This document shows positions 44,048 through 51,856 of a stretch of DNA of 52,124 bases, in pieces. A model generated the notes under the pieces. That model did no database searches and had not been told where the DNA came from. It saw only the letters and a program-made list of their open reading frames with translations. Where the stretch lies: the NCBI GenBank assembly GCA_025352695.1, contig JANXSK010000024.1:1-52124 (forward strand), written 5' to 3'. Made by a program: the position numbers and the translations under genes. The DNA is from Ferruginibacter sp. (GTDB lineage: Bacteria; Bacteroidota; Bacteroidia; Chitinophagales; Chitinophagaceae). Position 1 is the stretch's first letter; every line of letters begins with the position of its first letter.

Positions 44048-44860
44048 ATGTCATACAACTTACTTAAAGGAAAAAAGGGAATTATTTTTGGTGCCCTTGA
44101 TGAAAAATCAATTGCCTGGAAAACCGCTTTGCGGTGTCATGAGGAAGGGGCCGAACTGATACTAACCAATGCACCTGTAGCCATGCGTATGGGAGAAATA
44201 AATAAGTTAGCAGAAATAGTAAAAGCACCTGTAATACCCTGCGATGTAACCAGCAATGAAGACGTACTAAATCTTATCACCAAAACAAAAGAACATTTTG
44301 GTGGCGGTGTAGATTTTATTCTACATTCAATTGGCATGAGCGTTAATATGCGCAAAGGAAAAAGTTATACAGAAATTGATTATGGTTTTAACGCTAAAAC
44401 CCTGGATATATCTGCAACGAGCCTTCACCGTGTTTTGGCAACAGCAATGAAACTTGATGCCATTAACGATTGGGGTAGTGTGGTAGCGTTAACCTATATC
44501 GCAGCGCAGCGGGTATTTCCTAATTATAATGAAATGGCAGATGCCAAATCTTTACTGGAAAGTGTAGCCAGAAGTTTTGGGTATTATTATGCTGTTAATA
44601 AAAAGGTAAGAATTAACACGGTATCACAATCGCCCACCAGAACTACCGCAGGCAGTGGTGTAAAAGGTTTTGACGGATTTATAAATTATGCAGAAAAAAT
44701 GAGTCCTTTGGGTAATGCCAGTTCTGAAGATTGTGCCAACTACTGTGTAACCCTATTTAGTGATATGACGAGAATGGTAACCATGCAAAATCTTTTTCAT
44801 GACGGCGGATTTTCAAATACTGGTGTTACTACAGAAGTAATTGAGCAGATGGAAAAATAA
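44048..44860 (+). CDS. fabI: Enoyl-[acyl-carrier-protein] reductase (NADH)
   Basis: Last reduction of each fatty-acid elongation cycle. The 270-residue protein is a divergent SDR: the cofactor loop GKKGIIFGALDEKSIAW (residues 8-24), DVTSNED, HSIGMS, and the active-site pair in YNEMADAKSLLE (Tyr and Lys six residues apart, the FabI pattern). SPTRTTAGSGVKGF forms the flexible substrate loop. It is the target class of triclosan-type inhibitors. A repeat copy starts 2 bases after its stop. Confidence 0.95.
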   Translation: MSYNLLKGKKGIIFGALDEKSIAWKTALRCHEEGAELILTNAPVAMRMGEINKLAEIVKAPVIPCDVTSNEDVLNLITKTKEHFGGGVDFILHSIGMSVNMRKGKSYTEIDYGFNAKTLDISATSLHRVLATAMKLDAINDWGSVVALTYIAAQRVFPNYNEMADAKSLLESVARSFGYYYAVNKKVRINTVSQSPTRTTAGSGVKGFDGFINYAEKMSPLGNASSEDCANYCVTLFSDMTRMVTMQNLFHDGGFSNTGVTTEVIEQMEK

Positions 44861-44862
44861 AT

Positions 44863-44916
44863 ATTTTGTCCTGGCATTTTAGTTTCAATCCAACAATGTT
44901 GCATCACCCTCTTTTA
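44863..44916 (+). repeat. Interspersed repeat, copy E, degenerate (between fabI and the SemiSWEET gene)
   Basis: CAATGTTGCATCACCCTC with following TTTTA matches the 24-mer core at about 16 of 23 positions, and the upstream ATTTTGTCCTGGCATTTTAG lines up well with copy D (GTTTTGTTATCAGCATTTTAG). It begins 2 bases after the fabI stop, like copy A after thrB. It is followed by a small hairpin CTACC-ATTG-GGTAG. Confidence 0.6.
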
Positions 44917-45009
44917 TGGTCTACCATTGGGTAGCACTCATTCAGTTAATAATTTTTACTTTAGTGCAGAAATAATTATTAACCAGTTTGAAAAAAATAA
45001 AAAAATAAA

Positions 45010-45270
45010 ATGAACTGGATAGAAGTAATCGGCCACGCCGGCTCCATTTTAAGCAGCATTACTTTTATGCCACAGGTGTATCAAACATGGAAAACCAAAA
45101 GTGTTGAAGACCTTAATTTGTTTATGATGCTGATTGTTTTTTTAAGTACAATAATTTGGCTCGTGTACGGTGTAAGTATGCACTTGATGCCGGTTATTAT
45201 TTGCAATGGCATTATCTGTGCACTGTCGATGCTGTTGCTTTACTTTAAATTTCGGTACGCAAAAAAATAA
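45010..45270 (+). CDS. SemiSWEET-type sugar transporter
   Basis: An 86-residue membrane protein with three hydrophobic segments forming one triple-helix bundle; it dimerises to form a sugar pore. The PQ-loop motif is MPQVYQTWKTKSVEDL in the first segment, and the family Asn is in IICNGIICAL in the third. Family members carry sucrose or glucose by facilitated movement. It stands alone between fabI and a convergent DUF2795 gene. Confidence 0.9.
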   Translation: MNWIEVIGHAGSILSSITFMPQVYQTWKTKSVEDLNLFMMLIVFLSTIIWLVYGVSMHLMPVIICNGIICALSMLLLYFKFRYAKK

Positions 45271-45382
45271 TTTTTTTACAGTCAATCATATTACAAAGGC
45301 CTCCAACATAAGTTAGTGGCTTTTATAGTACGTATCAATAAGTCTTTTACAGCCTGCTAAAGGAGTAGCGTGATGAGTATTA

Positions 45383-45604
45383 CTAATATTCATCTTCATT
45401 AAAAAAGAAATCCTCCTGGCTTGGATAATCCGGCCAGATGTCTTCCAATCCCTCATAAATTTCACCTTCGTCCTCCAGTTCCTGCAGGTTCTCTATTACT
45501 TCAATTGGAGCACCACTGCGGATACCAAAGTCTATCAGTTCATCTTTTGTTGCCGGCCATGGAGCATCTTCTAAATGAGAGGCCAATTCTAGTGTCCAAA
45601 ACAT
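45383..45604 (-). CDS. DUF2795 protein
   Basis: A 73-residue acidic protein. FWTLELASHLEDAPWPATKDELIDF and SGAPIEVIENLQELEDEGE form the DUF2795 core, and the tail DIWPDYPSQEDFFFNEDEY is the Bacteroidota version. The function is not known. A textbook Bacteroidota promoter lies upstream (45629-45658, minus strand), so it is expressed on its own. Confidence 0.9.
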   Translation of the reverse strand: MFWTLELASHLEDAPWPATKDELIDFGIRSGAPIEVIENLQELEDEGEIYEGLEDIWPDYPSQEDFFFNEDEY

Positions 45605-45628
45605 TGTCTAAATGGGTTTTATTTTTTG

Positions 45629-45658
45629 CAAATGTAAAAGTTTGGTGGAATTAAACAA
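45629..45658 (-). promoter_or_regulatory. Bacteroidota-type promoter of the DUF2795 gene
   Basis: On the minus strand, TTG (45658-45656), 19 bases, then TACATTTG (45636-45629) match the consensus TTG-N19-21-TAnnTTTG exactly. The transcript should begin near 45624, about 20 bases before the ATG. Confidence 0.7.
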
Positions 45659-45717
45659 ATGTGTTTTTAAAATCTTACTTTTTATTTTTATTTAAAATGG
45701 CCAAATAGTCTTTTTAA

Positions 45718-45750
45718 TTGCGTTTAAATTATTATTAATTGGTTACTTTG
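45718..45750 (+). promoter_or_regulatory. Promoter-like pair just before lolD, possibly leaderless
   Basis: TTG (45718-45720), 22 bases, then TTACTTTG (45743-45750), one base off TAnnTTTG. Only four bases (CTGC) separate the box from the ATG at 45755, so transcription would start at or very near the start codon. Confidence 0.45.
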
Positions 45751-45754
45751 CTGC

Positions 45755-46411
45755 ATGCTAACAGCAACAAATATCATAAAAAATTATGGCAGCCTGCCAG
45801 TTTTAAGGGGGGTGGATATTCATATTAAAAAAGCAGAAATTGTCAGCATCGTTGGTTCGTCTGGAGCTGGTAAAAGCACGCTGCTACACATTCTTGGTAC
45901 TTTAGATACTTCCGATCAGGGTTCAGTTTCTTTAGAAGGAGAACGAATAGAATCGCTCAGCGGAAAAAAACTGGCAGCTTTTCGTAATAAATATATTGGT
46001 TTTGTATTTCAATTTCACCACTTATTACCAGAGTTTACAGCCCTTGAAAATGTTTGTATTCCGGGATGGATAGCCGGCAGAAAAAAAAAAGAAATAACTG
46101 AAAAAGCGACTAATTTGTTAACAACTTTGGGGCTAGCCGGCAGGTTGGAGAACAAACCGCAACAACTTTCTGGTGGCGAACAGCAAAGAGTAGCGGTGGC
46201 AAGAGCGCTTATAAATGATCCATCTATCATTATGGCCGATGAACCCACTGGTAACCTTGACAGTGCCAATGCAAAGGAATTACACCAGCTTTTTATTGAT
46301 CTTAGAGACCAGTTTAAACAAACATTTTTAATTGTAACACACAATGAAGAACTGGCTCAAATGAGCGATCGGATTTTACACATGAAAGATGGAGTTATAA
46401 TTAATAATTGA
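45755..46411 (+). CDS. lolD: ABC transporter ATP-binding protein (LolD-like)
   Basis: A 218-residue ATPase of the LolD/MacB group, which powers extraction of lipoproteins from the inner membrane or related export. Walker A is GSSGAGKST (about residues 35-43), the signature is LSGGEQQRVA, Walker B is IIMADEPT, and the H-loop is IVTHNEE. FQFHHLLPEFTALENV is the Q-loop region typical of LolD. No permease gene is adjacent. The start MLTATNIIKNYG is the usual family start, which fixes the ATG at 45755. Confidence 0.85.
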   Translation: MLTATNIIKNYGSLPVLRGVDIHIKKAEIVSIVGSSGAGKSTLLHILGTLDTSDQGSVSLEGERIESLSGKKLAAFRNKYIGFVFQFHHLLPEFTALENVCIPGWIAGRKKKEITEKATNLLTTLGLAGRLENKPQQLSGGEQQRVAVARALINDPSIIMADEPTGNLDSANAKELHQLFIDLRDQFKQTFLIVTHNEELAQMSDRILHMKDGVIINN

Positions 46412-46459
46412 TAATTTTTTAATTGATAAGGAAGCAGGGGCCAAAATGAAAAAATTATC
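46410..46459. terminator. AT-rich convergent terminator candidate
   Basis: GATAATTTTTT (46410-46420) pairs perfectly with AAAAAATTATC (46449-46459) over a 28-base loop, and a second inverted pair, TTAATTGATAA (46419-46429) and TTATCAATTAA (46470-46480), overlaps the end of the convergent gene. Stems have almost no G-C pairs, so strength is doubtful. Confidence 0.3.
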
Positions 46460-46472
46460 CATTACTTCATTA

Positions 46473-47036
46473 TCAATTAATCCTCGGTTTCCAAACAACT
46501 TCCTCTACATTCAGTAAATGCCCAATATATCTTGATAAAACAAATAAATAATCGCTCAGGCGGTTGATAAATTTTATTACCAACGGGTCTACAAATAAAT
46601 CATGCTGCTGCATATTTACACAAAGCCTTTCTGCACGCCTGCAAATACAACGGGCTACATGCGTTGATGAAATGGCTACATGTCCGCCTGGTAAAATAAA
46701 ATGCTTCATAGGTGGCAACACTTCCTCCATACGGTCAATTTCACTTTCTAACAAAACAATATCTGACTCTTTTAAATCGGGTATTTTCATTAAAGGCTCT
46801 TTATCAGGATCGCAAGCAAGCGAGGAACCAACTGTAAATAATCGATCCTGAATTTCTTTTAAAATAGTTTTAGAAGGTATATCTGCAATCATGTCAATTG
46901 TAAGTCCTATATAAGAATTTAATTCATCCACTGTTCCATAAGTCTCTATGCGCAAATGGCTTTTAGGCACTTTTGTTCCACCAATTAAACTGGTTTTACC
47001 CAGGTCGCCAGTTTTTGTATAAATCTTTGATGACAT
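46473..47036 (-). CDS. Cob(I)alamin adenosyltransferase (PduO type)
   Basis: Transfers the adenosyl group of ATP to reduced cobalamin or cobyrinic acid a,c-diamide, making coenzyme B12. The 187-residue form begins MSSKIYTKTGDLGKTSL with the ATP-binding N-terminal motif; the conserved arginine block is VARCICRRAERLC, and the C-terminal LFVLSRYIG completes the active site. The frame is open upstream to 47072, but those 12 residues precede the family start. It suggests adenosylcobalamin use, for example by a mutase encoded elsewhere. Confidence 0.92.
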   Translation of the reverse strand: MSSKIYTKTGDLGKTSLIGGTKVPKSHLRIETYGTVDELNSYIGLTIDMIADIPSKTILKEIQDRLFTVGSSLACDPDKEPLMKIPDLKESDIVLLESEIDRMEEVLPPMKHFILPGGHVAISSTHVARCICRRAERLCVNMQQHDLFVDPLVIKFINRLSDYLFVLSRYIGHLLNVEEVVWKPRIN

Positions 47037-47172
47037 GCTTTGTGCTTTATGATACGTAGAAGAAAATAACAAAAAAATTTTGCATTAGTTTATAGAAAAA
47101 CTTGAAACTACAAATTACTGCGTAAAGAAATTAATCAAACTGCAATTTTTTATTTAAAGTGCTTGTAAAATA

Positions 47173-47886
47173 TCAGGCGTGCTGTGCAATAACAGAAGGA
47201 TTGTTATTTATTTTATCAGTTTCAATAACACCGTCCCTTAGCCGAATTACCCGGTGGGCAAAACCGGCAATATCTTCTTCATGTGTAACCAATACAACGG
47301 TATTTCCTTCGTTGTGGATTTTTCCTAAAATATCCATTATTTCATGAGATGTTTTGGAGTCGAGGTTACCTGTAGGTTCGTCAGCTAAAATAATGGCAGG
47401 ATTGTTTATTAAGGCTCTTGCTATAGCTACTCTTTGGCATTGGCCACCACTTAATTCGTTTGGTTTATGGTGGCTTCTATCCTCTAATTTAACTTTTCTT
47501 AAAACTTCCAATGATCTTTCTATTCTTTCTTTTTTTGAAATACCACTATAAATAAGTGGCAGTGCAACATTCTCTGCTGCTGTTAATCTTGGCAATAAAT
47601 TAAATTGTTGAAAAACAAAACCAATTTCTTTATTACGTATTTCAGCAAGGTCGTTATCAATCATACGGCTTACATCATGGCCATTCAGAATATATCTTCC
47701 ACGAGTAGGTGTGTCAAGGCAACCTAAAATATTCATTAAAGTAGACTTACCTGATCCACTAGGTCCCATTAAAGCCACATATTCATTTTTAAGAATATCG
47801 ATATTGATTCCTTTCAATACCTCCAATTCCTGTTTACCTAAATAATAACTTTTGCAAATATTTTCTAAATGAATAATTCCCTGCAT
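47173..47886 (-). CDS. ABC transporter ATP-binding protein (MacB/LolD-type)
   Basis: A 237-residue ATPase. Walker A is GPSGSGKST (about 41-49), the signature is [10 protein letters not shown], Walker B is IILADEPTG and the H-loop is [27 protein letters not shown] is the Q-loop of the MacB-type lipoprotein/macrolide exporter group. The permease is not adjacent. The tail after the ATPase core ([13 protein letters not shown]) is short. It lies downstream of gatC on the same strand, 108 bases away. Confidence 0.87.
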   Translation of the reverse strand: MQGIIHLENICKSYYLGKQELEVLKGINIDILKNEYVALMGPSGSGKSTLMNILGCLDTPTRGRYILNGHDVSRMIDNDLAEIRNKEIGFVFQQFNLLPRLTAAENVALPLIYSGISKKERIERSLEVLRKVKLEDRSHHKPNELSGGQCQRVAIARALINNPAIILADEPTGNLDSKTSHEIMDILGKIHNEGNTVVLVTHEEDIAGFAHRVIRLRDGVIETDKINNNPSVIAQHA

Positions 47887-47994
47887 GATTGTGTTATTTG
47901 TTTATTGATTCATTAAAAAGTTATTAATAGCGATAAACACAACTCGATTGAATTATCTCTAATTGTCTAGACCTGTTAAAAAACGTTTTTAATA

Positions 47995-48285
47995 TTACTG
48001 CTTAATTACTTTAGGTACTTTAAAAAATTGGTTGTTGTGCAAAGGCGCATTTTTTAAACCAGTTCCCCTATCTATACTACCTTTTACCTCATCATCCCTT
48101 AACACGTTAATATTGTCGCTCATGTGTAATAAAGGTGCAACACCTGTAGTATCCAGTTCATTTAATTTTTCTACAAAAGCGATCATTTTTTGCAAATCTT
48201 TTTTGATAGATGCTTTTTCAACATCATTAAACTGAAGCCTTGCCAGGTGAGCTATTTTATCTACAAGAGTATCATTTACTTCCAT
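47995..48285 (-). CDS. gatC: Asp-tRNA(Asn)/Glu-tRNA(Gln) amidotransferase subunit C
   Basis: A 96-residue small subunit of the GatCAB complex, which converts misacylated Glu-tRNA(Gln) or Asp-tRNA(Asn) to the amide form. MEVNDTLVDKIAHLARLQF is the standard N-terminus; PLLHMSDNINVLRDDEV and LKNAPLHNNQFFKVPKVI are the C-terminal blocks. gatA and gatB are not in the window; the amidase at 29852 is a different, exported enzyme. A TATTTTTG box ends 4 bases before its ATG. Confidence 0.93.
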   Translation of the reverse strand: MEVNDTLVDKIAHLARLQFNDVEKASIKKDLQKMIAFVEKLNELDTTGVAPLLHMSDNINVLRDDEVKGSIDRGTGLKNAPLHNNQFFKVPKVIKQ

Positions 48286-48289
48286 AAGT

Positions 48290-48297
48290 CAAAAATA
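48290..48297 (-). promoter_or_regulatory. Possible -7 box directly before gatC
   Basis: On the minus strand TATTTTTG (48297-48290) matches TAnnTTTG and is followed by ACTT and the ATG at 48285. A start site at or within a few bases of the ATG is implied. The nearest TTG upstream is only 14 bases away, short of the usual 19. Confidence 0.4.
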
Positions 48298-48385
48298 ATG
48301 GATTAGGTTGACAAGACTTATTGATTTTATATAAATGGCGGGCAATTTTCCTGTAAACTATTAAGTGATGGCATTTGAGTTTTAT

Positions 48386-48393
48386 TATCTTTG
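48386..48393 (+). promoter_or_regulatory. Possible -7 box before trpS
   Basis: TATCTTTG matches TAnnTTTG and ends 10 bases before the trpS ATG, giving a leader of only a few bases. TTA, not TTG, lies 22 bases upstream (48361-48363). Confidence 0.45.
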
Positions 48394-48403
48394 TTAACCT
48401 TTT

Positions 48404-49405
48404 ATGATAGAAAAAAAAGAAATAGTAATGAGTGGTATCCGGCCTACCGGATTTTTACACCTTGGAAATTACTTTGGAGCCATCCGTAATTACGTAAAAA
48501 TGCAGGAAGATTTTGACTGCTATTTTATGGTAGCTGATCTTCATTCGCTCACTACGCATCCCGATACAAAACAGCTAAAAGCGAATGTGCATAGGGTTTT
48601 AGCCGAAAATATTGCCTGTGGGTTAGATCCGGATAAAGTGGCATTGTATTGTCAAAGTCAAATATTCGAAACATCTGAATTGTATTTGTATTTAAATATG
48701 CTTGCCTACACTGGAGAGTTGGAAAAAACGGTTACATTTAAAGATAAGGTTCGTCAAAATCCTGATAATATTAATGCAGGGCTATTAACTTACCCTGTTT
48801 TAATGTCTGCCGATATCCTTTTGCACCGGGCAAAATATGTGCCTGTTGGTAAGGATCAGGAACAACATCTTGAAATTGCCAGAACTTATGTGAACCGTTT
48901 TAATTACCGGTATGGAGAAGTTTTTCCGGAGCCATATGCATTTAACTATAATCAGGAGTTGGTAAAAGTACCTAGCCTTGATGGAACAGGAAAAATGAGT
49001 AAGAGTGAAAATCAGATGGCTACTTTATACTTGGCAGATGAAGACGATGTGATTCGTAAAAAAGTAATGAAAACAAAAACAGATGCCGGGCCAACTGAAA
49101 TAAATTCAGCCAAGCCTGACTATATTATAAATATTTTTGAGTTAATGAAACTGGTAAGTACAGAAGCGGTAATATTAAAATTTGAGGCTGAGTATAACAA
49201 TTGTACCATTCGCTATGGCGATATGAAAAAACAACTTGCAGAAGATATGGTAGCATTTATAAGTCCTATAAGAAATAGAATAAATACAATTTTAAAAGAC
49301 GAACAATACCTTAAAGATATAATGAAAAAAGGAGCAATAAAGGCAAGACTTAGTGCAGGTGCTACCATGCTTAAAGTTAGAGAGGCAATAGGTTTAAATT
49401 ATTAA
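48404..49405 (+). CDS. trpS: Tryptophanyl-tRNA synthetase
   Basis: Charges tRNA(Trp). The 333-residue protein is a class I synthetase: MSGIRPTGFLHLGNYFGAI contains the HIGH-like HLGN motif, and GTGKMSKSENQ is the KMSKS loop. MVADLHSLTTHPD and PVLMSADILLHRAKYVPVGKDQEQHLE are further family blocks. The ATG at 48404 gives eight residues (MIEKKEIV) before the conserved core; a start at 48428 is possible. It is divergent from gatC. Confidence 0.96.
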   Translation: MIEKKEIVMSGIRPTGFLHLGNYFGAIRNYVKMQEDFDCYFMVADLHSLTTHPDTKQLKANVHRVLAENIACGLDPDKVALYCQSQIFETSELYLYLNMLAYTGELEKTVTFKDKVRQNPDNINAGLLTYPVLMSADILLHRAKYVPVGKDQEQHLEIARTYVNRFNYRYGEVFPEPYAFNYNQELVKVPSLDGTGKMSKSENQMATLYLADEDDVIRKKVMKTKTDAGPTEINSAKPDYIINIFELMKLVSTEAVILKFEAEYNNCTIRYGDMKKQLAEDMVAFISPIRNRINTILKDEQYLKDIMKKGAIKARLSAGATMLKVREAIGLNY

Positions 49406-49535
49406 ACTCCATCTTTATTTAGATAATAAAGTATTTGTATCATTATTATTATAAAGATTCCATACATTCACTTTAACTAAGTTATTCTAATAATTATTTC
49501 TTAATCTTTAAATAGCCCATTGGGGTTGGGGCAAT

Positions 49536-50171
49536 ATGGCCAAATTAAAAAAACCAAAGCACATTGCAGTAGCCGGAAATATCGGAGCCGGTAAAACAAC
49601 CTTAACAGAAATGTTAAGTAAACACTACAAATGGATTCCGCAATTCGAAGATGTTGACCATAACCCTTATTTGAATGATTTTTATGAGGACATGCCACGC
49701 TGGAGTTTTAACCTGCAGGTATTCTTTTTAAATAGCCGTTTAAAGCAACTATTAGAAATTCAACATGGAACAGAAACTGTTATACAGGATAGAACCATTT
49801 ATGAAGATGCCAATATATTTGCTCCTAATCTGCATGATATGGGGTTAATGGGAAAAAGAGATTTTGATAATTATTATCAATTTTTTGAAACTCTAAAATC
49901 AATGGTTCAACCGCCAGATTTGCTAATTTATATAAAGGCATCTGTACCAACCCTGGTAGCGCAAATACAAAAAAGAGGTCGTGAATACGAGGAAAATATT
50001 AGGCTCGATTATTTAAAAAAATTAAATGATTTCTATAACAGTTTTATTGATAATTATAAAGAAGGACCCGTATTAATTATTGATGCAGATAAAAATAAGT
50101 TTGCAGAAAACGAGGAGCACTTGGGGCAAATTATATCTAGTATAGATTCTAAATTATTCGGACTGTTTTAA
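49536..50171 (+). CDS. Deoxynucleoside kinase
   Basis: Phosphorylates deoxynucleosides for salvage. The 211-residue protein has the P-loop GNIGAGKTTL (about residues 15-24), the EDVDHNPYLNDFYED block, and the QDRTIYEDANIFA motif, which is the DRS-type substrate site of the dNK/dGK/dAK family. YIKASVPTLVAQIQKRGREYEENI forms the lid region. Substrate preference (dA, dG or dC) cannot be told from this. It is convergent with the response regulator gene. Confidence 0.92.
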   Translation: MAKLKKPKHIAVAGNIGAGKTTLTEMLSKHYKWIPQFEDVDHNPYLNDFYEDMPRWSFNLQVFFLNSRLKQLLEIQHGTETVIQDRTIYEDANIFAPNLHDMGLMGKRDFDNYYQFFETLKSMVQPPDLLIYIKASVPTLVAQIQKRGREYEENIRLDYLKKLNDFYNSFIDNYKEGPVLIIDADKNKFAENEEHLGQIISSIDSKLFGLF

Positions 50172-50195
50172 ATTTTTAAATAAGCAGTTCAATCG

Positions 50196-50846
50196 CTAAT
50201 CAATAAGTTGATTTTTCATTGCATAAAAAACCAGTCCTACAGAATTCTTAACTCCAAAGCGTTCCATCAATCTGTCTTTTATAGCTTCTACTGTTCTTGA
50301 ACTAATATCCATTTTTTTTGCAATCTCCGCAGCGGTGAATTCCATACAAACCAATGTTAGTACTTCCTTTTCACGCTCGGTTACAATAATTTCAGTAGTA
50401 AGCGAGGGGTTAAATTTTTGTTTACTGTAATTCTTCTTTATTAATATTTTATTTACAAAAGGGTTTAGATAAAATCCGGTATTTACAACCTCGTGTATGG
50501 CTTTATTTATTTCTGAAGGATCCGTACTTTTTAATAAATATCCTGCCGCACCACAATCCATTAAATGACCAACAAACCGTTCATCTTCATACATGGTTAA
50601 AATAATTACCCTTATTCTTGGAAAGTCTTTAGTTATTTGTTTAGTAGCGTCTATACCATCTTTCAAAGGCATTTTTAAATCACAAAGAATTACATCGGGA
50701 GCTGATTCTGGAATTTTTGCCAAGAGATCTTCTCCATTTTCAGCCTCCATAACAAACTTAATATCAGTATAAGTACGCATAGAAAGAATTACTCCTTTTC
50801 TGAAAATTTGATGATCATCCGCTATAGCAACTTTAATAAGTTCCAT
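50196..50846 (-). CDS. Response regulator, NarL/FixJ (LuxR-type HTH) family
   Basis: A 216-residue DNA-binding regulator. The receiver domain has the acidic pair ADDH (residues 9-12), the phosphorylation site Asp56 in LCDLKMP, and Thr/Lys switch positions (ILTMYED, LLKSTDPSEI). The C-terminal LuxR-type helix-turn-helix covers about 145-210 (TEREKEVLTLVCMEFTAAEIAKKMDISSRTVE). It pairs with the histidine kinase gene 172 bases upstream on the same strand. A good promoter precedes it, so it can also be expressed alone. Confidence 0.93.
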   Translation of the reverse strand: MELIKVAIADDHQIFRKGVILSMRTYTDIKFVMEAENGEDLLAKIPESAPDVILCDLKMPLKDGIDATKQITKDFPRIRVIILTMYEDERFVGHLMDCGAAGYLLKSTDPSEINKAIHEVVNTGFYLNPFVNKILIKKNYSKQKFNPSLTTEIIVTEREKEVLTLVCMEFTAAEIAKKMDISSRTVEAIKDRLMERFGVKNSVGLVFYAMKNQLID

Positions 50847-50863
50847 AATTAATTTAGGTTAGG

Positions 50864-50893
50864 CAAATCTAAGAAAAAGAAACCGGGTTTCAA
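50864..50893 (-). promoter_or_regulatory. Bacteroidota-type promoter of the response regulator gene
   Basis: On the minus strand, TTG (50893-50891), 19 bases, then TAGATTTG (50871-50864) match the consensus exactly. The start site would be about 10-14 bases before the ATG at 50846. Confidence 0.65.
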
Positions 50894-51018
50894 AAAGCAG
50901 GCTGCATCGCAAACTATAGTTATCCGGTAATTAAAATAAGTCTTCTTACAAAAGATGCCGGGGTATGTTGGTTTATTACAACTTGAATTTATAAATAATA
51001 CAATCACAAAACCAATAT

Positions 51019-51849
51019 TTAGTAAGTTGAATCTTTGGGTATTTCCAGGGTTACTTTATAGTAGGTATGACTAGGGTCTATTTCAAAAAAAATCCTACCA
51101 TTTAATACTTTAATTCTACTGGCAATATTCTTCAATCCTAAACCTGTAGATATATGATTTAGCCTATCAAATTCGGTTTGTACAATTCCCTGCCCATCGT
51201 GGTGCAATCTAAAATAGCTATGTGTGATATTGGCGTTTTGTGTAAGGTGTATAAAACCTGCACTACTATGTTTAATGATATTATTTACCAATTCTTGAAT
51301 TACACGAAAAATTAATAACTCCTGTTCAATTTTTAAACGGGTACGGTAATCATGAAAACGGACACTGGCATTGAGTGTTCCACTTCCATTTATCTTTTGG
51401 AAAAGGTCGCTCATGGCACTTTCCAAACCAAAGTTTTTTAGCGTTGGCGGCATCATGCTATGGCTGATATTGCGAATAAGTTGAATGGCATCATCAATAA
51501 TTTGCTTTGCACTAAATATTGATTGTAATTGTGCCGCAGGTTCCTGGTTAATTAAATTTTCATTTAAGTAAAGTCGGGCGGTTGCTAATAAAGGGCCGAC
51601 ATCGTCGTGTAGATCAGCTGCTATACGGTTGCGTTCTTCTTCCTGAAATTTTATCGATGCATTTAGTAATATTTGCTGTTTGTCATCTTCTAGTTTTTTA
51701 AGCTGATCGTTAAAACGGATAACCTTACGCTGATGGAAAATAACAAAAAAAACAATCCCCAAGGTTAAGCTAAGCATGGCAAGTGTGCCAAAGAGCATAA
51801 TATAATTAAACCTCGATGATGTGTTAGCAGCTATTTGTAAAAAAATCAT
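51019..51849 (-). CDS. Sensor histidine kinase (HisKA_3 / NarX type)
   Basis: A 276-residue kinase with one membrane segment (about residues 17-38, IMLFGTLAMLSLTLGIVFFVIF), then a linker and the HisKA_3 dimerisation helix EERNRIAADLHDDVGPLL, phosphorylated at His81. The ATPase domain has the N box in QELVNNIIKHSSAG and the G boxes in HHDGQGIV and GLGLKNIASRI. There is almost no periplasmic domain, so it may sense through its membrane part or through a partner. The neighbouring membrane protein, 7 bases upstream, is a likely partner (inference). Confidence 0.92.
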   Translation of the reverse strand: MIFLQIAANTSSRFNYIMLFGTLAMLSLTLGIVFFVIFHQRKVIRFNDQLKKLEDDKQQILLNASIKFQEEERNRIAADLHDDVGPLLATARLYLNENLINQEPAAQLQSIFSAKQIIDDAIQLIRNISHSMMPPTLKNFGLESAMSDLFQKINGSGTLNASVRFHDYRTRLKIEQELLIFRVIQELVNNIIKHSSAGFIHLTQNANITHSYFRLHHDGQGIVQTEFDRLNHISTGLGLKNIASRIKVLNGRIFFEIDPSHTYYKVTLEIPKDSTY

Positions 51850-51856
51850 TTGCAGG

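Noticed and set aside
47971-47994. TTAAAAAACGTTTTTAA after gatC as a LacI-type operator
   Set aside because: It is downstream of gatC and nearly pure A/T around a single CG; more likely a weak terminator or chance palindrome.
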